The position numbers and the translations under genes were made by a program. The notes under the pieces were generated by a model that was given only the letters and a program-made list of their open reading frames with translations, made no database searches and was not told where the DNA came from. DNA of 64,000 nucleotides from Roseivirga misakiensis (GTDB lineage Bacteria > Bacteroidota > Bacteroidia > Cytophagales > Cyclobacteriaceae). This document shows, piece after piece, positions 17,104 to 24,705 of the stretch. The DNA lies in contig NZ_MDGQ01000003.1 in assembly GCF_001747105.1 (NCBI RefSeq), positions 682,001-746,000 on the forward strand, written 5' to 3'. Position 1 is the stretch's first letter. Every line of letters starts with the position of its first letter.

Positions 17104-17199
17104 AGCGTTAACACAACGCTTCCTTAACAGTAGCAAACATATATATTTGTGGTTTAAAAAACAAAATAAACCACATTATTAATTTATTTGTGTGGTTTA
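17104..17199. promoter_or_regulatory. Operator cluster upstream of HTH gene
   Basis: Three TGTGGTTTA sites lie at 17148-17156 (direct), 17167-17175 (inverted) and 17191-17199 (direct). The first two form a 9-bp perfect inverted repeat around a 10-nt spacer. A separate dyad AGCGTT-5nt-AACGCT lies at 17104-17120, in the expected 5' leader. The sites straddle the promoter at 17134-17165, so a bound protein would block or reshape transcription of the replication operon. The HTH protein or the 268-residue neighbour are the candidates. Confidence 0.6.
17134..17165 (-). promoter_or_regulatory. Bacteroidota-type promoter of replication operon
   Basis: On the minus strand TTTG (17165-17162), a 20-nt spacer and TATGTTTG (17141-17134) match the Bacteroidota consensus TTTG / TAnnTTTG with ideal spacing. 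Transcription would start near 17127, about 45 nt before the HTH gene's ATG. Confidence 0.65.
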
Positions 17200-17209
17200 A
17201 TTTTTGTTA

Positions 17210-18016
17210 TTAACCATACATTTTATCTAAAATTCTACTAGACTGGCCAGCTAAAATAGCTGCATGAAATTTGTGAAGTGCCTTTTTAGTGTAATAACCT
17301 AGCTCAATTCCATGTTTTAGCTTTTCTTCTAAGTCATTCTGACTAAAGAGGCTCTGATTCCATTGAAATGACCACAAAAGTCTATCCTCAAGTAGCTGAT
17401 TAAGGTATACGCAAAGATTATGGGATTCTTTTAAACCGGATAAAATTTGGCCTACATCTCCCTCTTTAGGAAAAATATTCTCTAGAAACCCAAACAAATC
17501 CCAATACTTGATATCCCAACGTAATATTTCAGTCAAATCATTCTGCCTGTTGGCATTCAATGCATTAATCAATTCTTCCTGATAGTGGTAATGCATTATC
17601 TCTTGTACAGGAATTAGAAATCGTGAAAGGCTCTTAACAAGATTACTTAAGTCAAAATCAATACTAAAGAGTTCAACAGTCAGCTTGGTGATTGATTTGA
17701 CGAAGTCTTTCTCAGATTGTAATAAATAATTTAAATCACCTCCCTCTTTAAACCTTTTTTTGTAATCAAGTTCTGACCAATAAACATTATCGTTTTCTAT
17801 TTCAGTATCTCTATAGCGCATTAAGTTTTCTAGTTGATCAACTGTATTAAACTGAAATAACCAGAATAGACTTTTGTATTGAGTTTGGCTTTTACCGAAC
17901 CTTACTTTAACATATATCGGATATACTTCCTTAGTTTGACCATCCTTTTCAATGATCTTAGGCTTAAGTCTTGTGTTTAAAAAATGATTTACTGTAGCTT
18001 TCTTTTCGTGAGCCAT
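17210..18016 (-). CDS. Arm-domain-like protein without recombinase catalytic part
   Basis: A 268-residue protein. The first ~55 residues (VNHFLNTRLKPKII, then VYPIYVKVRFGKSQTQYKS) resemble the N-terminal Arm DNA-binding domain of Bacteroidota tyrosine recombinases. The rest is helical with no R-K-H-R-H-Y residues. It could be a DNA-binding accessory factor for integration or excision that recognises arm sites. It starts 42 bp downstream of a remnant of a second integrase 3' end. The intergenic operator cluster follows its stop. Function not established. Confidence 0.5.
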   Translation of the reverse strand: MAHEKKATVNHFLNTRLKPKIIEKDGQTKEVYPIYVKVRFGKSQTQYKSLFWLFQFNTVDQLENLMRYRDTEIENDNVYWSELDYKKRFKEGGDLNYLLQSEKDFVKSITKLTVELFSIDFDLSNLVKSLSRFLIPVQEIMHYHYQEELINALNANRQNDLTEILRWDIKYWDLFGFLENIFPKEGDVGQILSGLKESHNLCVYLNQLLEDRLLWSFQWNQSLFSQNDLEEKLKHGIELGYYTKKALHKFHAAILAGQSSRILDKMYG

Positions 18017-18057
18017 GATGCAAGATAGTTTACAACAACGTTTTTCTTAATAATTAA

Positions 18058-18129
18058 TCAAAAAAGCACATCACCAAAATCATTAGGCCTATCTACCATG
18101 TGGTAATTGTTCATTTCATATTCATATCG
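18058..18129 (-). pseudogene. Remnant of a second integrase C-terminus
   Basis: The minus strand from 18129 reads RYEYEMNNYHM... then DFGDVLF and TGA at 18060-18058. It aligns with the last residues of the intact integrase (YYEMNAYHMAGG... SFEDIEF, stop) including near-equal length to the stop. An in-frame stop lies just upstream (18142-18144), so only about 22 codons survive. DNA similarity is visible too (GTTCATTTCATA shared). It marks a past duplication, or replacement of an older integrase by recombination. Confidence 0.6.
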
Positions 18130-18175
18130 AATCGCACAATATCAGCAATTAAGAATCATGATGTTTTTCAAAAAA

Positions 18176-19351
18176 TTAGAACTCTATATCTTCAAAACTA
18201 CTTAACCCTCCAGCCATATGATAGGCGTTCATTTCATAATAAATCTGAGTGGTTTGTTCCTTTTTATGGCCCAGCATTTTTGAAACGAATTGTCGTGGAA
18301 ATCCTTTGGAGATCATCAGATCGGTAAAAGTATGCCTACCCACTTTATTGGTAATATTCTTATCAATACCGGCCAAAGCAGCAATCTCTTTAAGAGCCCG
18401 ATTATAAGCAGGTTCCTCTATAGTTGGGAAAATTGGGTTATTACCCATATCCATATACTGTTTCAGTATCGCTATCCCATATGGAAGTTTATAGATAGGG
18501 ATTATAAACTTGTTGTTATTCTTGAACCGGTTGCTTTCAATCATCAGTCCGGCTTCAGTTTCAATGACTTGATCAGGGCTCAATTGTTTCACATCGTTAT
18601 AATACAAACCAGACCTGCACTGAAAAGAGAAAACGTCTCGATGTTTAACCAAATGTTGTTTGTCTTCAGGTAATTTTAAGTTATACCAGGCTGTAAGCTC
18701 TTCAGTATTCAACGCCGTTCGTTTTGCTGGAGCTAATGATATTTCCAGCTTCACTTCAAAGAAAGGGTCACGCATAAGATAATCATGCTTTAGGGCGTCT
18801 CTAACTATCTTCTTAAAGGGGCTAAAGTATTTATCAACCGTAGATCCCGAATGTCCCTTAGACAATAAAAAGTCTCTGAATTCAAGAATTAGTGATTCCT
18901 CTAAATGATTGAACCTAATTTTAGGGTTGAAATTATCAAGATGCTTTTGGAAGGTGATAAACTTCTTTCGGGTATTCAAGGAAACAAATCTGGCAGTTTT
19001 GATATAATGCACTACGTAATCATTAAATGAATTCTTATCGCCCTTCCTTTCAAAGAAAGTCTTCAATTTGTCAAACGTCACTGGCCGGTTCATGAACATC
19101 AAATTATTTTGATACTCTTGCAGCTCCCGCAATCGATCCATCAAAGCAGTGTTAAACATATAGTGCTGATGGTGAGAATCCTTTACCCATTTATTCTCTT
19201 TCCCAGACCAATACTTCAAAGGCAGTTTAGGTAGATCCGGGTCGAAGTATCTGGTCTCACGATCTACAGTAACACGGATATGAATAGAATATAAACCACT
19301 CTTGTTCTTGGCGTTAGTTCGGTTGTGAACTGGTTTGAATGTAACTCCCAT
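18176..19351 (-). CDS. Tyrosine recombinase (integrase)
   Basis: A 391-residue phage-integrase-family protein with the Bacteroidota layout: Arm domain (about 1-90), core-binding SAM-like domain (about 105-200) and catalytic domain (about 210-380). The C-terminal box KMLGHKKEQTTQIYYE gives His362 and the nucleophile Tyr371 with the normal 9-residue spacing. Arg339 lies in NKVGRHTF. Two usual residues differ: the Arg I position in the T-G-L-R-x-S-D motif reads SGLYYND (Tyr250, with Arg246 nearby), and the residue three before Arg339, usually His, is Lys336. IntDOT of CTnDOT also lacks Arg I, so activity is still plausible. It sits 135 bp from the attachment core at the tRNA-Arg 3' end. It should catalyse integration and excision of the island. 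Confidence 0.9.
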   Translation of the reverse strand: MGVTFKPVHNRTNAKNKSGLYSIHIRVTVDRETRYFDPDLPKLPLKYWSGKENKWVKDSHHQHYMFNTALMDRLRELQEYQNNLMFMNRPVTFDKLKTFFERKGDKNSFNDYVVHYIKTARFVSLNTRKKFITFQKHLDNFNPKIRFNHLEESLILEFRDFLLSKGHSGSTVDKYFSPFKKIVRDALKHDYLMRDPFFEVKLEISLAPAKRTALNTEELTAWYNLKLPEDKQHLVKHRDVFSFQCRSGLYYNDVKQLSPDQVIETEAGLMIESNRFKNNNKFIIPIYKLPYGIAILKQYMDMGNNPIFPTIEEPAYNRALKEIAALAGIDKNITNKVGRHTFTDLMISKGFPRQFVSKMLGHKKEQTTQIYYEMNAYHMAGGLSSFEDIEF

Positions 19352-19486
19352 AACTGTAAAACAATTTGGTCAACAAGTTACGGGTACTATCAGGTTTTGA
19401 CAAGATAACAAACAGGACTAAACACAAATAAAACTACTGATTATCAGCATTTTAAAGCTTGTTAGTTCTTGTTAATTATTGGTAAA

Positions 19487-19504
19487 AGTAGCCTCGCTAG
19501 GAAT
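19487..19504. repeat. Right attachment site (attR) at tRNA-Arg 3' end
   Basis: Perfect 18-bp match to 1338-1355. It covers the acceptor-stem 3' strand and part of the T stem of tRNA-Arg plus two bases beyond the discriminator, so the tRNA stays functional after integration. Confidence 0.85.
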
Positions 19505-19560
19505 CGAACCTAGATCTAAAGTTTAGGAAACTTCTATTCTATCCATTGAACTACGAGGCC
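19489..19560 (-). tRNA. tRNA-Arg (anticodon CCT)
   Basis: A 72-nt cloverleaf on the minus strand. Acceptor GGCCTCG pairs with CGAGGCT, the D arm is GTTC...GAAT, anticodon stem GAAGT/ACTTT holds loop TTCCTAA (CCT, reading AGG), and T arm CTAGG-TTCGATT-CCTAG is intact. Discriminator is A; CCA is not encoded. It lies 30 bp downstream of hflX on the same strand and is the integration target of the island. Confidence 0.95.
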
Positions 19561-19590
19561 AAGAATAATCCAAAAGGAATTTAAAGGTAA

Positions 19591-20787
19591 TTAATAATGA
19601 GAATCCTTCAAGTAATTTGGGAAGATGGTGTAGTACCTTTTTTTAACCTTCTTCATCAAAACGGCTTTGAACTCATCAATATTTTCTTTGCGTGTGGCAG
19701 ACATGAATACTGACGCCTCTGAACCTTTTCCCAAATATGTATTCTTTAATTCTTCAAGTGTCGGGGGAGGATTGTCCATTTCTTCAGACACATCATCATC
19801 CAATGACTTGATCTGGTCTATTTTATTGAATACAAGAATTGTAGGTTTATCCTTTGCTCCAATGTCAGCCAAGGTTTCATTCACGACAGCCATTTGGTCC
19901 TCAAAATACGGATGTGAAACATCTACGACATGAAGTAGCACATCAGCTTCTACCACCTCAGCCAAAGTAGACTTGAACGACTCTATCAAGTGAGTGGGAA
20001 GTTTTCTAATAAAACCAACCGTATCCGACAGCAAAAACGGAATGGTATCTAGTACTACTTTTCTGACCGTCGAGTCAACTGTAGCAAACAATTTATCTTC
20101 CGCTAAGACATCTGCTTTGGTCATCATACGCATGATGGTAGACTTACCGACATTGGTATAGCCCACCAAAGCCACTCTCACTACATTATGTCTGGACTTT
20201 CGCTGTACGGCATTTTGTTTCTCAATCTTCTCCAGCTTTTTCTTCAAAACAGTGATTTCATTGCGAATCATCCGTCTATCTGTCTCAATTTCTTTCTCAC
20301 CGGCTCCTCCCCTAGTTGCAGTACCTCCTCTTTGTCGCTCCAGGTGAGTCCACATTCGAGTAAGTCTAGGTAAAAGGTAAGTTGATCGCGCTAGCTCCAC
20401 TTGTGTTTTTGCCTGTGCTGTTTGAGCCCTGCTTAAGAATATGTCTAGGATCAATAAACTTCGGTCATATATCTTGACATTCAGTACTTTCTCCAAGTTC
20501 CGCAATTGAGATGGCGAAAGGTCATCGTCAAAAATGATTACGTCAACGCCTTCATACTTGATGTAGGTCTGAATTTCTTCGAGCTTACCCTTCCCAACAA
20601 AAGATCTCTTATCAGGCTTTTCTAACCTTTGGGTGAAAGACTTTACCACGTCTAAATCCAATGTGCTGGCCAGAAATGATAACTCATCTAAATATTCTAG
20701 CACACGTTGCTCTGGCTGCTGTTGGTTAATTAGTGCCACCAACACAGCGGTATATTTCTCGTAAGATTTAGTCTCGAATCCTCCCAT
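19591..20787 (-). CDS. hflX: Ribosome-associated GTPase HflX
   Basis: HflX binds the 50S subunit and splits stalled ribosomes under stress. From ATG at 20787 the protein has 398 residues; the longer frame from TTG at 20835 adds 16 residues lacking similarity to the family start. The HflX N-domain is followed by the glycine-rich linker RGGTATRGGAGEKEIE. The G domain has G1 GYTNVGKST (about 209-217), G3 DTVGF and G4 NKID. A Bacteroidota-style C-terminal extension ends the chain. It is divergent from rfbC and upstream of tRNA-Arg, with no hfq nearby. All catalytic motifs are intact. Confidence 0.95.
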   Translation of the reverse strand: MGGFETKSYEKYTAVLVALINQQQPEQRVLEYLDELSFLASTLDLDVVKSFTQRLEKPDKRSFVGKGKLEEIQTYIKYEGVDVIIFDDDLSPSQLRNLEKVLNVKIYDRSLLILDIFLSRAQTAQAKTQVELARSTYLLPRLTRMWTHLERQRGGTATRGGAGEKEIETDRRMIRNEITVLKKKLEKIEKQNAVQRKSRHNVVRVALVGYTNVGKSTIMRMMTKADVLAEDKLFATVDSTVRKVVLDTIPFLLSDTVGFIRKLPTHLIESFKSTLAEVVEADVLLHVVDVSHPYFEDQMAVVNETLADIGAKDKPTILVFNKIDQIKSLDDDVSEEMDNPPPTLEELKNTYLGKGSEASVFMSATRKENIDEFKAVLMKKVKKRYYTIFPNYLKDSHY

Positions 20788-20915
20788 AAATAAAGTGCCG
20801 AAATTACAATTAAACGAAGGATTTAGGAAATTCAACGCTTATTTCCGTTGGTTGACCAAAAGGAATGGAGTTTTGAAAAAAAGTCTCAATCTTTGGTCTG
20901 CATATACAGTAAGCT

Positions 20916-21461
20916 ATGAAGGTAATAGAAACAGGGTTTGAAGGTTTATTTGAATTGGAACCAATCGTTTTTGGAGATGAAAGAGGCTATTTTTTTGAGT
21001 CTTTTCGAAAGGATTTTTCCGAGCGTTTGGGTATCAAAGAAGAATTTATTCAAGACAACCAGTCATTTTCTGTAAAGGGCACCTTACGCGGACTACATTT
21101 TCAAAAGAATCCTTCTGCTCAAGCAAAACTAGTGAGGGTAACGGCTGGAAGAGTTCTAGATGTTGCATTGGATATTCGGAAAGATTCAAAGACTTATGGT
21201 CAACACCATCGCGTGATTTTAGATGCCAAAAAACATAACATGTTTCTTATACCTGCAGGCTTTGCTCATGGATTCTTAGCGCTAGAGGATAGCATCTTTA
21301 CCTACAAATGTTCCAGCTATTATGACAAAGCGTCTGAAGGAGGAATTCTCTGGAATGATCCTCTGTTGAATATCGACTGGCAGGTTGAAAACCCAATCGT
21401 ATCAGAAAAAGATCAAGATTTGCCTAACTTTGCTACATATTCAGAGCACCCCTCATTTTGA
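20916..21461 (+). CDS. rfbC: dTDP-4-dehydrorhamnose 3,5-epimerase
   Basis: A 181-residue cupin enzyme of the dTDP-L-rhamnose route that epimerises C3 and C5 of dTDP-4-keto-6-deoxyglucose. The start region ELEPIVFGDERGYFFESF, TLRGLHFQ with catalytic His61, and the later IFTYKCSSYYD with Tyr130 match the active family; length is typical. rfbA, rfbB and rfbD are not in this window, so the pathway must be completed elsewhere. The stop overlaps the TTG start of the next gene (TTGA), suggesting coupled translation with the PHP phosphatase. Confidence 0.95.
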   Translation: MKVIETGFEGLFELEPIVFGDERGYFFESFRKDFSERLGIKEEFIQDNQSFSVKGTLRGLHFQKNPSAQAKLVRVTAGRVLDVALDIRKDSKTYGQHHRVILDAKKHNMFLIPAGFAHGFLALEDSIFTYKCSSYYDKASEGGILWNDPLLNIDWQVENPIVSEKDQDLPNFATYSEHPSF

Positions 21462-22198
21462 GCATATTTTCATTCTTAAAAAGTAACAAAGCCACCAAAC
21501 CAGATTTAGGAGGTCTAAAAGTAGATATTCACTCCCATCTCATCCCTGGAATTGATGATGGTGTTCAAAATATGGACGAATGTCTTACCATTCTTAAAGA
21601 AATGGAGCATTTGGGCTACCAAAAGGTTATCACAACACCACATACAATGGTGGGCTCCTACGATAATACACCAGAAATTATCTACTCTGGGTTAGAAAAG
21701 GTTAAAACCGCTGTACAAAAAGAGGGCCTTAACATTGAAATAGAGGCCGCTACGGAGTATTTCTTAGACGAATCCTTTATGGAAAAACTTGACTCTGGAG
21801 AAAAACTTATGACGTTCAGCGGTAATCATGTATTAGTAGAGACCTCATTTATCAGCCCTCCACCTCAATTAAAAGAGGCCTCATTTCAACTTACTATGAA
21901 GGGCTATAAAATGGTTTTTGCACACCCAGAACGGTACCTTTATCTTATTGAAGATAAGGTGCTTCTAGAAGAGTTGATCGACCGAGATATTATTTTTCAG
22001 CTTAATGCTGTGGCACTCACTGGGTGCTACTCCAAACCGATTCAAAAATTTGCTGAAAAACTAATCGATATGAAGATTCCTCGTTTAGTAGGAACTGATT
22101 GTCATCACATGAGGCATATTGATCTTTTAAAAGAAGCAACAATGACCAAACATTGGAAGAGGTTATTGGATTTAGACTTATTAAATAACTCCCTGTAA
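21458..22198 (+). CDS. CpsB/YwqE-type tyrosine-protein phosphatase (PHP)
   Basis: A 246-residue PHP-fold metal phosphatase of the CpsB/CapC/YwqE type, which dephosphorylates the tyrosine kinases that control polysaccharide export. Metal-binding motifs are present in order: VDIHSHLIPGIDDG (Asp23, His25, His27), TTPHT, the Glu in EAATEYF, AHPERY and GTDCHH. The start is TTG at 21458, overlapping the rfbC stop; no in-frame ATG occurs before the first essential motif. The gene lies 22 kb from the polysaccharide locus, and no BY-kinase or Wzc is seen in the window. Confidence 0.85.
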   Translation: MSIFSFLKSNKATKPDLGGLKVDIHSHLIPGIDDGVQNMDECLTILKEMEHLGYQKVITTPHTMVGSYDNTPEIIYSGLEKVKTAVQKEGLNIEIEAATEYFLDESFMEKLDSGEKLMTFSGNHVLVETSFISPPPQLKEASFQLTMKGYKMVFAHPERYLYLIEDKVLLEELIDRDIIFQLNAVALTGCYSKPIQKFAEKLIDMKIPRLVGTDCHHMRHIDLLKEATMTKHWKRLLDLDLLNNSL

Positions 22199-22217
22199 TC
22201 AAATTAAGTAGCGATTG

Positions 22218-23204
22218 ATGAAAGTTTTTATAACAGGTGCAACAGGCCTATTGGGCAGCTTCATTTGTAGACAACTGCTAGCAGAAGGCCACGAAATAAG
22301 AGCGGTTAAAAGAAATACTAGCAAAATGACGCTCTTGGAAGATATTGCGGACAAAATAGAATGGGTAATTGGTGATATGAACGATACCGTATTTCTTGAA
22401 GAAGCACTTTCAGATATAGATGGGGTAATTCATGCCGCGGCGATCATTTCCTTTGACAAGCGCTGGGAAGACAAAATGTACCACACCAATGTATTGGGCA
22501 CTGCGGATATCGTGAATGCATCACTCAAATGTGGAGTGCAAAAATTTCTTCATATCAGCTCTGTTGCCGCTATTGGAAGAAAAGCTGGAGAGAAATATTT
22601 AGATGAAAATAATAGATGGGAAGAAGGAGAATTTGACTCCATTTATGCCCGATCTAAATACTATCAAGAGTTAGAAGTTTGGCGCGGAGCACAAGAAGGG
22701 TTGCAAGTAAAAATCGTCAATCCGTCGATCGTTTTAGGCCCTGGGCTTTGGGGTGCGGGCGGGAGCACATCCGTCTTTAATTATGCTTATGATGAAAAGA
22801 AATTTCACCCAGAAGGTACCGTTAACTATGTAGATGTAAGAGATGTATCTGAGATCGTGGTAAAACTTTTGGACTCCGATATACACGACGAAAGATTCAT
22901 TCTAAACGCAGATACTATAGACTATAAGTCCTTTTTCGGAAAAATTGCGAAGGCATTTGGAAAGAAAGCACCAAGCAAACAAGTAAAACCATGGATGCTA
23001 AAGGTAGCGGTAGCTTTAGAGTTTGTCAGATCGAGAATTACTGGTAAAGAGGCTATGATTACGAAAGACACTGCCATCTTATCAAGAGCTCAATTTCATT
23101 TCAAAAATGAAAAGATCAAAGAAGCGTTAAACTTTGAATTCAAGTCATTAGATGAAAGTATCGAATGGACGGTTAAAGAGCTCAAAGCAAACAACAATCT
23201 CTAA
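22218..23204 (+). CDS. NAD-dependent epimerase/dehydratase (extended SDR)
   Basis: A 328-residue extended short-chain dehydrogenase. The nucleotide-binding motif GATGLLG is at 7-13 and the catalytic YARSK at 143-147 with SSVAA before it. It resembles dihydroflavonol-4-reductase/NAD-epimerase-like SDRs of Bacteroidota with unknown substrate. ATG at 22218 was chosen over the TTG three bases earlier. It follows the PHP phosphatase by 19 bp on the same strand, so it may be co-transcribed with rfbC; a role in nucleotide-sugar metabolism is possible but not shown. Confidence 0.8.
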   Translation: MKVFITGATGLLGSFICRQLLAEGHEIRAVKRNTSKMTLLEDIADKIEWVIGDMNDTVFLEEALSDIDGVIHAAAIISFDKRWEDKMYHTNVLGTADIVNASLKCGVQKFLHISSVAAIGRKAGEKYLDENNRWEEGEFDSIYARSKYYQELEVWRGAQEGLQVKIVNPSIVLGPGLWGAGGSTSVFNYAYDEKKFHPEGTVNYVDVRDVSEIVVKLLDSDIHDERFILNADTIDYKSFFGKIAKAFGKKAPSKQVKPWMLKVAVALEFVRSRITGKEAMITKDTAILSRAQFHFKNEKIKEALNFEFKSLDESIEWTVKELKANNNL

Positions 23205-23301
23205 GGGCTAAATATTATTTTAAGCACTTCAACACTTTTTACAAAGACAGAGTGGTTTTAAAGATAGGTTTTAAGTATTTTGAATAAACCAATTAACATC
23301 G

Positions 23302-24705
23302 ATGCAGGAAGACTATCCGAGTAGAGAAGAGGAACGTGGGCTGATCAATAAATTCGAGGAACAACTCAAAAACCAAACTTTCAATTTTTTCGACGCAGCG
23401 GAATACGAAACGATTATTCAGTACTATTTAGATCGTTTGAAGTTCGGCCGTGGCTTGAAAGCTTCAATTATAGCACTAGAGCAGTATCCATTTAGTATGG
23501 AAATCAGCATGTTATCCGCACAATGCTATTTAGGAAAAGAACAATTTGAGGAAGCGTTAAAGGTGATTGAGAATGCTGAAAACCTTCATCCCAACGATCC
23601 TGAATTACTCACTGTAAAGGGCAATATTCTCTCTATTATTGGAGAATTTGACAAAGCCATTGAAGTATTGCTGAGCACCTTAGACCTAGCCGAAGATAAA
23701 TCAGAGGTTTATTATAATGTAGGACTCACCTATCAAACCAATGGTCGATATCAAGAAGCCATTGATTATTACAAGCAGTCTATTGAAATAAATATCAATC
23801 ATGAAAGCGCACTCTACGAATTAGCCTACTGCCTTGACGTAACAGGCAAATTGGAAGATAGCGTTTCCTATTACAAAGCCTTTATCGATAAAGATCCGTA
23901 CTCGGCTTATGCATGGTACAACCTTGGGATCGTTTATAATAAGCTCGAAAAGTTTGAGGAGGCGGTAAAAGCCTACGACTACGCATTGGTAATCGACGAT
24001 ACCTTTGCCTCTGCCTGGTTCAATCTAGGTAATTCTTACATGAACCTTGAAAGGTTTAGCGATGCGATGGAGGCATACAAGAACACCTTAACCAATGAAG
24101 GGCCCTCATCTGAAGTTTATTGCTGTATTGGTGCTTCTTATGAAAAACAAGGTTCGTATGAATATGCGATCAAATATTATAGAAAGGCTTCTAAGCTAGA
24201 CCAGTTTTATGAAGATGCATGGTATGGCATTGGTTGTTGTCTGGCAGCTCAAGACAAATATTACGAAGCGATACATTTTCTGAATAAAGCACTAAAACTT
24301 GATCCAGAAAACGCCAATTATTGGATTTCAGTAGCCGATGCTGAGTATCATATCGGAAATATCGTCTCCGCTGCCGAAGCGTATCAAGAGGCGGCACTAT
24401 TAGAACCCAACAATAATGAAATTTGGCTCGATTGGTCATTTATTTACCATGACCAAGGAGAACATCAAAAAGCTATTGAGCTGATAGAAAGGGCTTTAGA
24501 CGAATCTCCTGACGAATCTGACCTGCTTTATCGCATGGTAGTTTATCAAATCAACGCCGGCCTTTACAAAGAGGCCTTTACTTATCTGGAAAATGCATTA
24601 ATTTTGAATTTTGAAAATCACGAAGTGCTCTTTGAATTCTTTCCAAAAATAGAAACCCAAAAAGCACTTTATAAGATCATTGACCAGTATAGAGACAAAG
24701 AATAA
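23302..24705 (+). CDS. TPR-repeat protein
   Basis: A 467-residue protein made almost wholly of about ten tetratricopeptide repeats, each with the W/Y-LG-Y-A-P spacing (for example AWYNLGIVYNKLEKFEEAVK and AWFNLGNSYMNLERFSDAM). No signal peptide or membrane segment, so it is a cytoplasmic scaffold. Such TPR proteins upstream of ComA and DUF368 are common in Cytophagales, but the partner is unknown. The stop TAA is directly followed by the ATG of the next gene, pointing to an operon running to aroE. Confidence 0.9.
   Translation: MQEDYPSREEERGLINKFEEQLKNQTFNFFDAAEYETIIQYYLDRLKFGRGLKASIIALEQYPFSMEISMLSAQCYLGKEQFEEALKVIENAENLHPNDPELLTVKGNILSIIGEFDKAIEVLLSTLDLAEDKSEVYYNVGLTYQTNGRYQEAIDYYKQSIEININHESALYELAYCLDVTGKLEDSVSYYKAFIDKDPYSAYAWYNLGIVYNKLEKFEEAVKAYDYALVIDDTFASAWFNLGNSYMNLERFSDAMEAYKNTLTNEGPSSEVYCCIGASYEKQGSYEYAIKYYRKASKLDQFYEDAWYGIGCCLAAQDKYYEAIHFLNKALKLDPENANYWISVADAEYHIGNIVSAAEAYQEAALLEPNNNEIWLDWSFIYHDQGEHQKAIELIERALDESPDESDLLYRMVVYQINAGLYKEAFTYLENALILNFENHEVLFEFFPKIETQKALYKIIDQYRDKE

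Larger units (their letters stand above)
1338..19504. mobile_element. tRNA-Arg integrated genomic island, satellite-like
   Basis: The 18-bp sequence AGTAGCCTCGCTAGGAAT occurs at 1338-1355 and again at 19487-19504; the right copy covers the 3' end of tRNA-Arg(CCT). This is the classic signature of tyrosine-recombinase integration at a tRNA 3' end, and an integrase gene (18176-19351) lies 135 bp inside the right repeat. Inside, the right half carries integrase, a HTH/excisionase-like regulator, two replication-type proteins and an inverted-repeat array. The left half carries nuclease-type accessory genes. No relaxase, coupling protein, capsid or terminase large subunit was recognised. At 18.2 kb it is larger than typical P4/PICI satellites but has a similar int-regulator-replication-cargo order. 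It could instead be a degenerate ICE or an integrative plasmid. The boundaries are seen directly; the class is inferred. Confidence 0.85.

Noticed and set aside
1338-19504. Conjugative transposon (ICE)
   Set aside because: No relaxase, TraG-type coupling protein or Tra genes recognised among the products.
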